A stretch of 64,000 nucleotides of DNA from Mactra quadrangularis (Eukaryota; Mollusca; Bivalvia; Venerida; Mactridae): contig CM046299.1 in assembly GCA_025267735.1 (NCBI GenBank), forward strand, positions 27,939,327-28,003,326. Direction: 5' to 3'. The notes beneath the pieces were generated by a model, which saw only the letters and a program-made list of their open reading frames with translations, did not search any database and was not told the DNA's origin. The translations under genes and the position numbers were made by a program. Shown here in pieces: positions 21,449 through 33,574 of the stretch. Within the stretch, counting starts at the first letter, position 1. Every line of letters begins with the position of its first letter.

Positions 21449-21638
21449 GTGTTAAGTCTTGAACTATGCTGTGGTGATATCATCAATATTTATGATAATA
21501 ACAAACATGTATTAGCAACCTTAGATTCCCAACAAGATGCTGGTAAAATGATCATATCTATAAGTAATACCGTACATGTTAGAATGGATCTAAAACAACA
21601 TTGGACATGTACTGGTGGCCTCATACAATACAAACAAG
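21449..21638 (+). CDS. Exon 11: CUB 2, second half (divergent)
   Basis: Acceptor ATTTATAG, donor GTATGT, phase 0 to 1. It encodes VLSLELCCGDIINIYDNNK, ISNTVHVRMDLKQHWTCTGG and LIQYKQ. CCGDIINIYD corresponds to the C-xD-x(2)-xIYD core of CUB; the closing GFxxxY is degenerate. Confidence 0.8.
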
Positions 21639-22537
21639 GTATGTGTAAGGTTTTTGTGTTGCAACTCTTTTCATTTGTTTTAAGTTCTTAACACAAGGCA
21701 GATAGTTAATCCAAACCGCCTTTATTGGATACATCTTAATTAGACTCTTATTCTCTGTTGCCACTGCTAATTTCTACACATAAAATCATTGGCCTAAATC
21801 AGCATATTTCTGACTGTGAGAGGTGTGAATGATTCAAAGTCGGAGACAATTACTTTCTGACAATATAATTGTTTCTTGCTCCTTTCACAAGAAAGAAAAT
21901 ATACATTATGAAGTAATTTTTAAACTTGAATCGGAAATTATTACCATGAGATATATGTTAAAAGAAGTTTTTCAGCTTGTTTTTTTTTCAAAACATAGGG
22001 GATATCTGTCGATATGGTGTAAGAACGATTTACATTCCACCGAGTGAGTTCAGAAAATATATTTTCATGAGTGCCATCACCACGAGTGATATCATTTTTC
22101 GAGCTCACGAGAAAGAAAAATGAAAGAAAAACAATAAACTTAAAATAAATGTCTTTAGTTGATTAAATAAATATGTGAGGTCTGAAAAGTAAATTACCAG
22201 TGTAATTGAGGGTCAGAATTGATGTTTAAAAATTGATGCAAAAATGAGATAATACTAAAATTTAACGCAAAAAACATTGTAACATATTAAAAAAATATTT
22301 TGTTCATTCATACATTCATGGGCATGCTTTGAAATTATTTTTTTTGAAAAAGGTTTTCTTTGTACAAGCTTTAAACTAGTAGCCTTACATCACATTGTGT
22401 TATTATATAGATTGACTAACAATACCAAACAAGGATATATTACAGGCATAATACTGAATGCATTATCACTTTTCATATTCATATTCTATGACTCTTCGAA
22501 ATAGCTCCCTTAATTTATTACAAATTTGTTATTATAG
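21639..22537 (+). other. Intron 11
   Basis: AT-rich, no recognised repeat or gene. Confidence 0.5.
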
Positions 22538-22710
22538 GATGTGAAACGAGTGTGAGGGGTAGTGGAGTAGTTATCTCCCCTGGTTATGATACACCTATGA
22601 GTTATCCTGATTTAATGGTCTGTACATGGAGAATTAATGCTCCATCAGAAGAAAGAAGTGTTACCGTATTGTTTGATGTATTTGATATTCATGATTCTGA
22701 TACTGTTATG
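22538..22710 (+). CDS. Exon 12: CUB 3, first half
   Basis: Acceptor TATTATAG, donor GTATGT, phase 1 to 0. It encodes GCETSVRGSGVVISPGYDTP, YPDLMVCTWRINAP and VTVLFDVFDIHDSDTVM. SPGYDTPxSYPxxxxCTWxI is a textbook CUB opening. Confidence 0.93.
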
Positions 22711-23029
22711 GTATGTACAAGTGTTTTAAAATGAGATACATGTATCGTTGTTTGCATACCATTCTTAAAGATTACCAGAATCCCTTGTATTCTTCTAGAA
22801 TACATATTTGGACTAAGTATTTGCCATACTAATAAGTTTTCCATACAAGGTTGTTACCATGAATAAGGATATGATATAATCAACTATTTGTATTTATTTA
22901 CGAACATGTATTTCTACAAATTTTGTTCGTGCTGTTCTCATTTGGCAGAATTACTAATACATAATTATACTTTTTGAAATTTATTAGAAATTATCTGTGA
23001 GTTATCGATGTATTCACTTAAATTAACAG

Positions 23030-23174
23030 ATAAGCTACAATGATGGTTCGTCAGTGATTTATACAGGAACATCCTTGCAAGGTAGTTCTGTTACTGCAGA
23101 GTCTTATCTTGATGTCACAATGGAAACAAGTTCACTTGATAATGGACCTGGATTTAGTGCTTCATTTTCACCTG
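23030..23174 (+). CDS. Exon 13: CUB 3, second half
   Basis: Acceptor AATTAACAG, donor GTAAAT, phase 0 to 1. It encodes ISYNDGSSVIYTGTSLQG and ends NGPGFSASFSP, the usual GFxAxF end of a CUB module. Confidence 0.88.
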
Positions 23175-23641
23175 GTAAATTAATACTAATTTATTGTTAA
23201 TATTCCTCTATGTTCTAAAGTTGTTGTTGTTTTTAGACCAATTAGCACGCCCTGGTTGAAAATAATTTTGTGGACTAGCTCCTGTAAAAAATAAAAAGAT
23301 ATTTTTAAAAATGACATTTATTAACACTGGATCAATTTTTATCAGGAGGATTTAAAGTAAATGTTCAAACCTCACATGATCAATTACTGTAGAATTTTTC
23401 GGGAATAAAAAGTTGTACATGAAGTTATTTTATTCTCTATTGAATGTCATTCAAGCGTTTGTCTGGAAATAAAAAAAATGCAAAAAAGATTTTGCAAAAA
23501 AATTGCTTACCTTATTAGTTGACTGTTGTTGTCGATGATATGTCTGTAGACCCTGGTAATATAATTACTAGTCTTGGGTCAATTTTCACACACTTTTACC
23601 TTTAACTCATAGTATTAAAATCAAGGTAACTTATATTGTAG

Positions 23642-23827
23642 GATGTCCTGTATTAAATGGTGAAGGATACTTTTTATCATCTAACTCCTTTAACTATGGT
23701 GACAGTGTTTCTATATCATGTGGAAATGGTTTCTACTTTACTGGACAATACGCTGATACTGACGAGATAACAGTGCAATGTTTAGCTGGTGGAATATGGA
23801 GTATGGAGAATATACCTTTGTGTGAAC
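23642..23827 (+). CDS. Exon 14: sushi/CCP 1
   Basis: Acceptor TATTGTAG, donor GTAAGT, phase 1-1. It encodes GCPVLNGEGYFLSSNSFNYG, SVSISCGNGFYFTG, VQCLAGGIWSMENIPLCE. Four Cys in sushi spacing plus the conserved Trp before the last Cys. Confidence 0.93.
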
Positions 23828-24599
23828 GTAAGTATAGTAGTTTTTGTCTTTAGACTAAGTCCTCAACATTGCCTGTTGGACAAACATACTACTGTAACAA
23901 GATAGAAATCCATGAAAGTCCACAAACTGTGAATCGAAGCCATGACCTCTCAAGTCGTAAGTGGACACTTTTCCATGTCGCCAATAAAATCTAGCTAGGA
24001 GGCTAATTAGCTATAGCTAGTCTAGTACAAGTGCCGTATTATACCTCTGTTACATACACCCACTCCCTAACAGTATTCGTCCTCAAATTCTATGAGCTTG
24101 ATTGCATGTGGGACTACCAAAGGCTTCATGCAGACACTCTTCCATTTTGCCATAAAGCAAGTTTAAAGGCAAGGGAGTGCAAGTGCTGTATTTACCTCTG
24201 CTACATTTTTACTATGTAAACATCTTTATTGAGATGCACAACTCATTGCGCTTTTCGGCAATGTGGCTCTGTGAAGGGAATGGTTTGTGTTTTGGTAAGT
24301 AAGGAATTCATATTCATAAATTATTGTAACTGCCATTGCAGATGATCAGTATGAATTCGTATTTGTATAGTGACTAATCTGTTGAATTCTGTGCCTTAAG
24401 ATTGATAGATTCTGAAATTACAGTAGATATATATGTTTGAACAAAAAGCAATAAAAGCAACAAATCCCCCCGAACAATTGCGTGTGTTAAAGAAAGGGAA
24501 GGAGTGTAAAGAATGTGAAAGGAAAGTAATCTAAATCTTCAAATAGAAAGTATCTCTGTTAAAGAAATTACGAAATATCAATTTACTTTTACTTTACAG
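23828..24599 (+). other. Intron 14
   Basis: No feature recognised. An open frame at 24031 lacks support. Confidence 0.45.
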
Positions 24600-24773
24600 A
24601 GGGCAAGTGTATACCACCACCATTTATAGATAATGGTTACATTGTGTCAGCAACTGGTAGTCTGGGAGGAGATGAGATTGTATACACATGTAAAGATGGC
24701 TATACATTGACTGGTAATGAAGTAGTTACTTGTGGAGCTAACAATGTATGGAGTACATTACCAAAGTGTATTG
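24600..24773 (+). CDS. Exon 15: sushi/CCP 2
   Basis: Acceptor CTTTACAG, donor GTAGGT, phase 1-1. It encodes GKCIPPPFIDNGYIVSATGS, IVYTCKDGYTLTGNEVVTCG and NNVWSTLPKCI. An intact consensus sushi module, with the GxWSxxPxC end. Confidence 0.95.
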
Positions 24774-25224
24774 GTAGGTATATTCATGTTAATTTAGTCG
24801 TATATTACTTGAAAATGTTTATGTGCAGCAGAAAAATTGATGCTATAGAATTGAAATCTTTGCAGGTACCCATTAAACTGTAGACTGTAGCAATGGCAGT
24901 TAAATTTCTTGAATACTGTATAAACGCTTTTAGTTGAGCTTATAATCCTGAAGCGCTCCTACCATTTGGCCACTGTTTCTAAACATAAGTGATATACACA
25001 GTTGATCCTCTTAATTTGGTGAGGCATAAATTTGTAATAGATTCAACAATTGCTTAATACTTTATGACCATGCTTATTGCAACAAATGAGTGTGCATTGT
25101 GCTAAATCCCTATTTTTATAATTTATGGATTTTGGAATAAAATGAAAATTTGAAATCATAAAAAACTGCTCAATATCTTGGAATCGTTATATTTTTTTTG
25201 ACAATGAGCTGTTTTTATCTTCAG

Positions 25225-25413
25225 ATAATGGATGTTCTAGTTTGAGATCTAATGATATAGAAGTAGAAGTGTTGCTAGGCAATGGTACACAACATGGAAG
25301 TGTTGTAAGATTGTCTTGTAATGAAAGCTATGAGATTATTGGTGCACAGACAGTTGGTTGTCGTCAAGGAAACTGGGACTTTGTTGAAGGAGCACAGCCT
25401 TCATATTGTCATA
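25225..25413 (+). CDS. Exon 16: sushi/CCP 3
   Basis: Acceptor TATCTTCAG, donor GTATGT, phase 1-1. It encodes NGCSSLRSNDIEVEVLLGNG, HGSVVRLSCNESYEIIGAQT and CRQGNWDFVEGAQPSYCH. Four Cys and the Trp are in place. Confidence 0.92.
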
Positions 25414-26330
25414 GTATGTACAAATATATTGTGTTTCATAATTTGAATGAATCTGTTACTGTTCAACTGCCAGATAGTTAATGCAAATTTCAACACTTTC
25501 TGTCACATAAAAGTGAGGGTTCAAATTAACAAAAAATCTGAAATGAGATTTCTATAAAAATTAACATTTTATAGAAATACAAATGTACGCCGTTATGAGA
25601 AAATTTATGAATTAAGATTGAAAAAGAAAATACCAAACCAAGTGTCATTATCATTAATAAATGTTATAAAAAATTCTATAAAATGTATTTTTAAGGAGTG
25701 AAGTAATAATTTTGTATAGTTTTAGTTTCTTGTCAATACACATTCACTGTGACCCCTGGTGATCAGGATATTGATATCTGTGTTTCAGATATTCCATTAT
25801 ATGTTTCCTATTATTGTTTTTTCATGCATGTACGTAAAAACCAAAAGAAACGTTTGTAATTGGTGTCTGTGTAGTGGATTTTTTTAGTAAAATTTGTTTA
25901 ATTTGCAGGGCATTTTTCAGTAAAGTAGGAAAGAGCCCGAGGCCTTACTTTATATAGAACAATTGGGGGAAATTTTATCCCAATTTCATAGATAGGGGAA
26001 TGTTAACCCATAGGTTACTTCCATGTTTGGAGAAAACTGCTTGATTTCAATGAAATTTCAGAAGAGTGGGGGGCGTCTGTAAATGACCCCTAGCTGTTAT
26101 ATTAGGAAAGAATCCTGATTTAATAATTTTGTGTATACATCTTACATGTATTTTAAGTTAATTGATATTTTCTGATAATTAATTACTTGACGTAGTTCAA
26201 TATATTAAATATAATTGGCATTTGTTTAGTTCTTTAAAATTGTATGTCCAAATGAAGGCAATATGCAGAAATGAAGTAATCTAACATACATTTGATATTA
26301 AATGAATGTTGTTATAATCACTTATTTTAG
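25414..26330 (+). other. Intron 16
   Basis: AT-rich, nothing recognised. Confidence 0.5.
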
Positions 26331-26492
26331 ATATTCCATGTAAAACACCTGTCATTGACCATGCTGTTCTAGTACCATCACCACCATATGTACTGAGTCA
26401 AGATATAAGTGTACATTGTTTAAATGGACATAGTATTGATGGACAATTTAATACATTTCAATGTGGCTCTGATGTACTACCTGTCTGTAAAA
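26331..26492 (+). CDS. Exon 17: sushi/CCP 4
   Basis: Acceptor TTATTTTAG, donor GTAAGT, phase 1-1. It encodes NIPCKTPVIDHAVLVPSPPY, ISVHCLNGHSIDGQFNTFQC and GSDVLPVCK. Four Cys are present, but the Trp before the last Cys is absent and the module is short. Confidence 0.88.
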
Positions 26493-27217
26493 GTAAGTTA
26501 TTATTCAGATTATACTGCATAGGGAGTAATTTTCGTAGGGGTATAACTTTCGCCATATTCTTAGTCGAAAATGATAGGACATTTTCTAAACCCTGCAAAT
26601 ATATTCCCCACAATTATAAGACCCATTGACAATATTTTTTTAAAAGGGACATAACATAAACTTATTTCTGTTTGTTAACACTTTTTATTCATTGTCAAAT
26701 TATAAAACCAACACTTTATTTAAAAACAAACAGATGTGTGTACTATTCAGTCACCGCCAAACCAAATAGTTTATTATCGGACAATAGGTCCTGTGAAAAT
26801 CAAAGTTTTAGAGAACCTAACCAAATCTTACTGTACCGGAGATATTTTAGGAATTGAAAACTGTGCTAATGAGATTGTTTTTTTACATAAATTCCGTCCT
26901 GTAAACCTACAGTTCTAGACTGACCTCCTAAATTTTACCGAATTTGTCCGTTAATCCGCAATATTTTGCAATGTTGTATGAAATTTATTATTCACAAAAT
27001 GCCAATAATTGCTATTTTGTCACAATCAAGTGTGTCTTTTAAATCAAAGAGACATTTTTTTAACAAAATTCTTTTCGCTGTGGTCAATCAAATGTTAGAC
27101 TAATCAAGATTTCAAAATATTTTATTCATACCCTTTAAGCAAATGATTATTATACATTGAAATTAAAAGTAATATATATATATCTAAAATATTTTTTTTA
27201 TGTTATTTTCTCTATAG

Positions 27218-27409
27218 AAGTAGAATGTAGTTTGTCTAACTTTGAGAATGTTATACCAGTGGACGATACTTTGGGAATGGTTTATATGTATGGAGAAAGT
27301 GTTGATGTGAAATGTGCCGAGGGATTTAATCTGACTGGTACCCAAACTACGATGATGACAATAACTTGTGAATCAGATGGTGATTTCAGTAACACTCCTG
27401 CATGTGGAA
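27218..27409 (+). CDS. Exon 18: sushi/CCP 5
   Basis: Acceptor TCTCTATAG, donor GTAAGT, phase 1-1. It encodes VECSLSNFENVIPVDDTLGM, GESVDVKCAEGFNLTGTQTT and ITCESDGDFSNTPACG. Four Cys; Phe stands in the Trp position. Confidence 0.92.
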
Positions 27410-29661
27410 GTAAGTATAGATTAATTGTCTATTCAAATAATACTTCGTACTTTGTGAGCATACTTACCGGGTAACTGACTGACTGACTGGCTGAGCGACT
27501 GATATCTTTGTAAGATATGTTCTCAAAGGCAAATAGTTTTGATAATACTTTGACAAAACTGGATGAGTATGTTGCCATCAGGATATCTCTGTTAAGACTG
27601 ATAATAATTTTTGTAGGTTCTAACTTTTTGAACTCATGTGTTCTTTAATGTAATAGATGTTGCTCATTTACAATTTACTAGTCAGTAGATATAGTATTAT
27701 AACAATTAATTGTTAATTGTTCAGACACAAATGAAATCCAGAAAATTTTATCATAACTTGATCATCCATTAATATGCTAGTTGATCGAATATAAATATAT
27801 AGATAACAATTTATTAACACTGCATATAATAAATGAATCCCACAAAGACCCCCCTAATGTATTTGCTTTAGACTATTGCTACACTGAACATAATGCATCA
27901 CAATTTTGTAACCAAAGTCAAAGCATTTTTAGAAGTGTTTTGATATCTTTGTACGATTTGGTACCATATGCTTTAAAAATATTGATAAAATAAAATTGTA
28001 CCTTATTGCTGGCATCTCCTTTTTGAGTCTGTCTGTATTCACGCTTCATTATGGACTGATATAAAATTTTATGTGCATAAAAAAGTTCATATTCAGTATT
28101 CAATTTTATGTTTTTATCCGAACATGATAAGTTTGCACTGAATGGATCTGTGCGGAACGAAATGATTTCAAATATGATTGCTGAAAAGTATGCAATACAG
28201 ATTAAATCCTATTGTTCTGTGTACACATTTTAATTTTAACTTTGTTCTGCACGAACACCTCCAGTACAGACAAAGCTTTTCTTTCTGTTAGTAATCCTCT
28301 AAGTTTGAAATCCAACCTGTTATTTTAGATATATTAGAGGCACCAAGTATGGGTTTGTTCAACACACTTGGCATGTTAGATTGTATAAACTAATAGCATG
28401 TTCATTATGTACTCAGTACTCATATATACTAGATCTCCAGTGTTATGTGTATGGGATGACTAAATAGTTCGTTCGTTTGGTTGTTTCAGATTCTTACAAA
28501 AATTAGTCCTATCCTATGGCTGAATGTCACAATCAAATGAATTGTATCAAACGATTGTGCTCACATACTGTACAGCCTTCCCACAGAAACTACACTGAGC
28601 ATCATGAGTAAAAATGAAAATTTACCTAATCTTTTAGTAATGGTTACATTCAAATAATTCCCCGTTTAACTGTAGTGAGCAAATTCAATATTTTTTTGTG
28701 ACTACTCAATATAATATTGATTTTCAACAAAGTATATGTTAAATAAACGTTTTATCCCTATGCTAACATGTTTACATCTGTCACCCTGTACACAGGAATT
28801 TTAAAACAAAAGTAAAATGCATAGTGTAGCTATTGATAGATACCCATTGACTTTGTAAGTACTTTGTATCTAGAAATTGATATGCCTGTAGTTATATGCC
28901 ATCCTTTTTTATAATTTGACACTGATTATGTTAAAACCAGAAAAAATACAACGGTTTTGTGTTCTTAAGAGTTATTGTTGAGACAAAAATCCATAATAAG
29001 AACGTAATGGCTTTATTGTATTACTTTTGTTTTTATTGTTTATATCAATATTGGTATTTTTGTCTCTAATGTACGGTCAAGTCATTGGTTTTGTTCTTAA
29101 TTGTTTTATTAAAAAATAACAAGTTAAAGCATTGATTATGTGGTGCTCTTATGTGAAAATTTAATGGTGGCCATGTTTTAGTGTGGTGTGTTTTTATAAA
29201 TGAATGCAAACATCACATATGATTGTTTGTGTTATATACTGTCTGCCAATTACTTATAGTTCAACTCGTCTTTTGTGATTTTTTTCAACTTCTTTAAAAG
29301 ATACATTTTCATGTTTGGTATTTATAGTCTAGACATCGTGGTAGTTGATAGATTCTTAATTGTAAATTTCAATTTCATTCAATTTTGCAAAATGTCGACC
29401 TATTAGTATACAAATGTATATTATTTATATAAGAAGAGAAGAAAATAGTTTTTGATTTTGCTGAATAGACAATATATCCTAGTTGGACAGTCAAAAACCT
29501 GATAAAACAGTATTAGTTCCAGGAATTATTTACAGTACTTGAATTGGCTCACCATTGTGATTGTTTATTTTTCTCATACTAAGCAATGCTTTTTATCAAG
29601 ATTTTATTATTAAATGAAATATGTTAAGTAAGTTTAACATAAAACTCTTTTTTCATTTTAG
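27410..29661 (+). other. Intron 18
   Basis: A 2.25-kb AT-rich intron. Apart from a short CTGA run near 27475-27500 I see no repeat family, exon or RNA gene. Confidence 0.5.
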
Positions 29662-29862
29662 GAAGAGGATGTGGACCAATATTAAATGTTACAGGAAGTG
29701 TGTACTCGCCAGCAAAACCTTGTTATCAAGATGGTTGTACTTTTACATTTGAATGTCGTAATAAATATGATCTTGAAGGCTCATCTAGTCTTGGAAATAA
29801 CATAGTTACATGTGGATTGTCTCATGATGGATTATGGGATTTTGGAAATCTCACCTGTATAG
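29662..29862 (+). CDS. Exon 19: sushi/CCP 6 with an extra Cys pair
   Basis: Acceptor TTCATTTTAG, donor GTTAGA, phase 1-1. It encodes RRGCGPILNVTGSVYSPAKP, CYQDGCTFTFECRNKYDLEG, IVTCGLSHDGLWDFGNLTCI. Besides the four sushi Cys it has CYQDGC, so six Cys are present; the extra pair probably forms a local disulfide. Confidence 0.92.
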
Positions 29863-30553
29863 GTTAGAATTTTTTTCATTGGTTTCTTAAAAGGCACTAA
29901 TTTTTATAGCATTGTGCTCAAGTTTGTTTTAAGGTATAAAATATGATTGCTAAAACCACTTAAGTTGTCTGATTGTTTTTTGGAGCATATATATTTTATT
30001 GTACACTTCCTTAACATATTTAAATTATGTTTTAAGGTATACAATCCCTAACACCTCCCACAGATAAACATTAATTTTGTGAAATTATGATAAAAGCTTA
30101 CAAAACATGATATTTTTTATTCATCACAATTTGTTAACCATTTTGAATGGATTAGATATTTTACATAGCTTGCAATTTGAAAAAAATATTTGACACAAAC
30201 TTTGACAGGACTTAGTAATGATGTCCCTTTCATATGAAAATAGAATAATTTTAAATATATCCATACAAAGTCTATGTTGACATCAAGGAAATGCCTAACA
30301 CAGTAAAAAGTTTAGAAATACGATGTAAAACAAATAAAACTATTTTTAGAATTATTCAGCTGCCATAAAACATAGATTTTAGTTAGGTATTGTATACCTC
30401 AATTCTATCAATTCCGAAAAATGTATGACCTCCAGAAAGACAACCCCGGCATTTGTTTGGCGATATTAAAAAGTTTGACAATTAATAATTTGTTTCATCT
30501 TTTTCTTACAAATTTCACTTGTATTAAACATTTTCATATATTCATCACCTCAG
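29863..30553 (+). other. Intron 19
   Basis: AT-rich, nothing recognised. Confidence 0.5.
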
Positions 30554-30760
30554 GTGGACAGTGTCCTGATCCAGGTTACCCAGCAAGTGGTTCCCTCATT
30601 GGTAATAGTTTTGTAGAAGGTGCAACAGTAACATTTCAATGTAATCGTATTGGATATCAACCATTAGACAGTAACGGTGTATTATCTACTGGTATAACTT
30701 GTATATATGATCCTTTACTTGAAGAAATGGTGTGGGATGGTGATGTACCTACTTGCATAG
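30554..30760 (+). CDS. Exon 20: sushi/CCP 7
   Basis: Acceptor ATCACCTCAG, donor GTAACT, phase 1-1. It encodes GGQCPDPGYPASGSLIGNSF, ATVTFQCNRIGYQPLDSNGV, ITCIYDPLLEEMVWDGDVPT, then CI. The CPDPGxPxxG opening is the classic sushi start. Confidence 0.94.
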
Positions 30761-31551
30761 GTAACTTATTTTGTTTTATAGACTCGTAAAAAATCCATGC
30801 TACGTCGAATCAACTACCTTCACTGAGGTGCACCAACGCGTGAAGTTTTGGGAATTTATGAAAATAATTTGAAATAAGATATACACAGAAAACAATTAAA
30901 TTTGTCATCTCTTTACGAAATGCATTGGTTTAAATTTCTTTTTACTCATGGCGCTGATCTCGGTACTAGGGAACAGGATATGGACCCAAGAGTGATCATC
31001 ATACGTTGCAAATTTCTTTTTTATTTTATTGAGCCAATATACTTTTACATGATTAGTAACCACCACCTTATTGCGGAAAAACATTTGCAAATATCATGTT
31101 TATAAAATAGGAGAAAAAATAAAACCAATCTATTTGCCAAGCTTGTATTTCAGTTCATTAACTACAAAAAAATGATGCAACACATGTATCTCTCAAGTTT
31201 AAGGTTTTATTAATCTTGCAAAACAGTGATATTACTTAACATAGTTATAGCCAAAAAAGGTTTATTAAAGTTTAGGTTGTAAAATTACTAGATTTAGTTC
31301 TTCTTACATATTTTTTTTTCATTTATCATTCTTCTAGCTAACTCTAACATCACTTAATTATAAATGTCATTTTAGCTAAAATTGCCCATACTGTTTCTAT
31401 TCACTTTTTTGTTTCCTATTGGTTAAAAAATCCCAAATAATTCCAATTAGTTACTAATGTCTATTTAATCAAAATATGCACTAAATCTAATCTGCTGTTA
31501 TTGTTAATTTTGTCAAAATATGCAAATCCAATTTAACTCACTTCTTAATTC

Positions 31552-32499
31552 CTAGTCAAAATATGCACCTATTCCAATCACTAAGGTTTCCGTCTGGCTA
31601 CAATTTGGTCTTATATAAAGATCATACAGGTTGCTAGTAAACATAGCTGTTTCCCCGGAAGTTAAGTCATATGATATATTGGTACATGTTTCATTACAAC
31701 CAGAGGTTGGAACCAATTCAAAGTTCAAATTTCCTCTGACAACTGAGACAATTTCTAATGGAGCAAAAAGTTCCATTTTCTTGGGGTGTTTTCCTCGGAA
31801 GTTTTGGCAAATAAAAGCCCAGTTACTTCCCGTCATCTGTATGCTGTTATCAAGAAATTTGGGACGATTATAAAACGATCGGAATGCTCGGAGCGCATCT
31901 TGAGCACAATTTTCCCACACTGCATAATATGATGTGAAAAGTTTTTGGTAAATTTTGAGTAGGAGATCTCTATGCTCTGCTACTTTATTTTTCAAATTAG
32001 ACCTAAACTGACATGGATGAAATAAAGCCAGTTCTTCTATTGAAAGAAATCTTTCCACAAAATTAGCTACTGTCATATTATTGTTGTCATTACCATTATC
32101 TCCATTGCTATCATCATCACCAACACCATCATCATCATCATCGTCATCATCATTGTCAGTGATATAAATCACTGGAACATCTAAATGTATAAGATTCATC
32201 AGCTGGTCCGTGTTTCCAGAGATAGTTTCAAATTTATCTATTGTTTCACACAGTTCACAAATATCTTTATCAATTTTATTAGTCAAATAATTATTCCTTA
32301 TTAGACATTTACTACTGTATATATACTCAATCTGTCGCTGATTTAATGTATATATTAGTGTTTTCCTATAGCCCCATGCAAGAAATTTTCTTCCTGATTG
32401 TGTTTGTGTGACTAATGTCAATACACAGGCACATAATGTAACAATTAATCCAAATTTTATATAGCCTTTTGAACAACTTACATAATTATTTCCTTTCAT
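31552..32499 (-). CDS. Intronless type II membrane protein, JmjC/cupin-like, probably non-catalytic
   Basis: 315 codons on the minus strand. The in-frame ATG at 32499 is chosen because the frame extends only four codons further up, without another ATG. Residues about 13-33 (GYIKFGLIVTLCACVLTLVT) are a membrane anchor after a short cytosolic tail. A DxPVIYITD strand near residue 108 is followed by an Asp/Asn low-complexity insert and FVERF; then come HPCQFRS, YYAVWENCAQDALRAFRSFY, NRPKFL, NWAFI, VVRGNLNFELVPTSGCNETC and the C-terminal LVIGIGAYFD. From memory this order follows a poorly described metazoan JmjC/cupin-like family, in which the segment after the Trp-Phe strand carries an iron-binding HxD. 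Here that segment reads GKHPKKMELFAP, so no HxD is visible and a pseudoenzyme is inferred. It lies within intron 20 of the main gene, opposite strand. Family assignment is moderate. Confidence 0.7.
   Translation of the reverse strand: MKGNNYVSCSKGYIKFGLIVTLCACVLTLVTQTQSGRKFLAWGYRKTLIYTLNQRQIEYIYSSKCLIRNNYLTNKIDKDICELCETIDKFETISGNTDQLMNLIHLDVPVIYITDNDDDDDDDDGVGDDDSNGDNGNDNNNMTVANFVERFLSIEELALFHPCQFRSNLKNKVAEHRDLLLKIYQKLFTSYYAVWENCAQDALRAFRSFYNRPKFLDNSIQMTGSNWAFICQNFRGKHPKKMELFAPLEIVSVVRGNLNFELVPTSGCNETCTNISYDLTSGETAMFTSNLYDLYIRPNCSQTETLVIGIGAYFD
32087..32155 (-). repeat. GAT-rich microsatellite coding poly-Asp
   Basis: ATC/ATT triplets on the plus strand encode a stretch of Asp, Asn and Gly in the antisense protein, including eight Asp in a row. 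It lies between the PVIYITD strand and FVERF, so it probably forms a disordered loop. Confidence 0.85.
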
Positions 32500-33189
32500 A
32501 TTCACTCTCAAATATTACTAAATGTTAAGTAAAGATGCTTCACAGTCTGCAAGTAATGTTCCACTGGGTAAGACATTCCTGTGGAATTTGCCTCTGATTC
32601 TTATTATCGTGAAGACAGTTGTTGAATGATGATGATATATTAATATAATAATAAATCACTCATACATCATAATTGTGAGAACTAGATAGGAAATTACTTT
32701 ATTAGATGTGTAGGAGGTAATAATAGAACCGATTAAGGTAGATTTCCCTTAGTACAAAACTATGACTATGAAAATTTCTCAGACAACTTGCGCATTGTAT
32801 TTTTGATTACTTCAAGTAATGCGTTAGGTTTTAAAATTGTATCAAGCATGTAGAAAAATAACTTAAGAGAATAGAAGCAGGATCAATTATAAATTTTACA
32901 ACATTAATAAAATGGTACTTGTGGTGAAAATGATATTAAAATGATACTTTCCTTGTCTGGACCCATACCTGGAACATATCTAAAAAAAGAAGCGCAATAA
33001 AAATCACTTAGTTTTAATATACTATTAAAATTATACGACTATAAATAAATAAATACGTAATGATATTGCGTATTTTGCAAAGAATTTTAATTGACTTTGT
33101 ACATGAAATTATTGTTCAGTTGAACTAAATATACATGTTATTACTTTTAAATCTTAAGACATCTACATGTACTTATTATGATTACTTTT

Positions 33190-33480
33190 TTAGTATCATC
33201 ATCATCATCATCATCATCTGCTTCTTTATCATCTTCATTATCAAAATTATCATCAACACTATAAGTATCGCATTTTTATTTCTATTATCATTTTTTATCA
33301 TTATTATCATCCTCACCATCACCATAATCACCAACATCAACATTATTTTTATTGCATTATAATTATTTTATTATCATTATTTTTGTACCATCATTTTCAT
33401 CATCATTGAAGTCGTCATCGGCGTCGTCGTCTTCATCATCATCTTTTTCTGTTTTATCATTGTCATTCGTGTCATTATTA
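33190..33480. repeat. (ATC)n/(ATT)n low-complexity block
   Basis: Imperfect trinucleotide runs ATC, ATT and GTC, ending about 100 bp before the acceptor of exon 21. Open frames across it encode Ile/Ser-rich or Asp/Asn-rich peptides and are artefacts of the repeat. Confidence 0.88.
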
Positions 33481-33574
33481 TTATTACTCTTTTTATATAA
33501 GTTAATTATGTCTAAATTAATTTCCATTGACTTTATTCCTATTAGTATTATCAATATTTTACATATATTTACAG

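Larger units (their letters stand above)
30761..33574 (+). other. Intron 20, hosting an antisense gene and an (ATC)n region
   Basis: A 2.8-kb intron that contains the minus-strand JmjC-like gene (31552-32499) and a long ATC-rich low-complexity block (33190-33480). No other feature recognised. Confidence 0.7.

Noticed and set aside
27781..28103. Overlapping small frames on both strands in intron 18
   Set aside because: No splice borders, Cys pattern or domain; expected by chance in AT-rich DNA.
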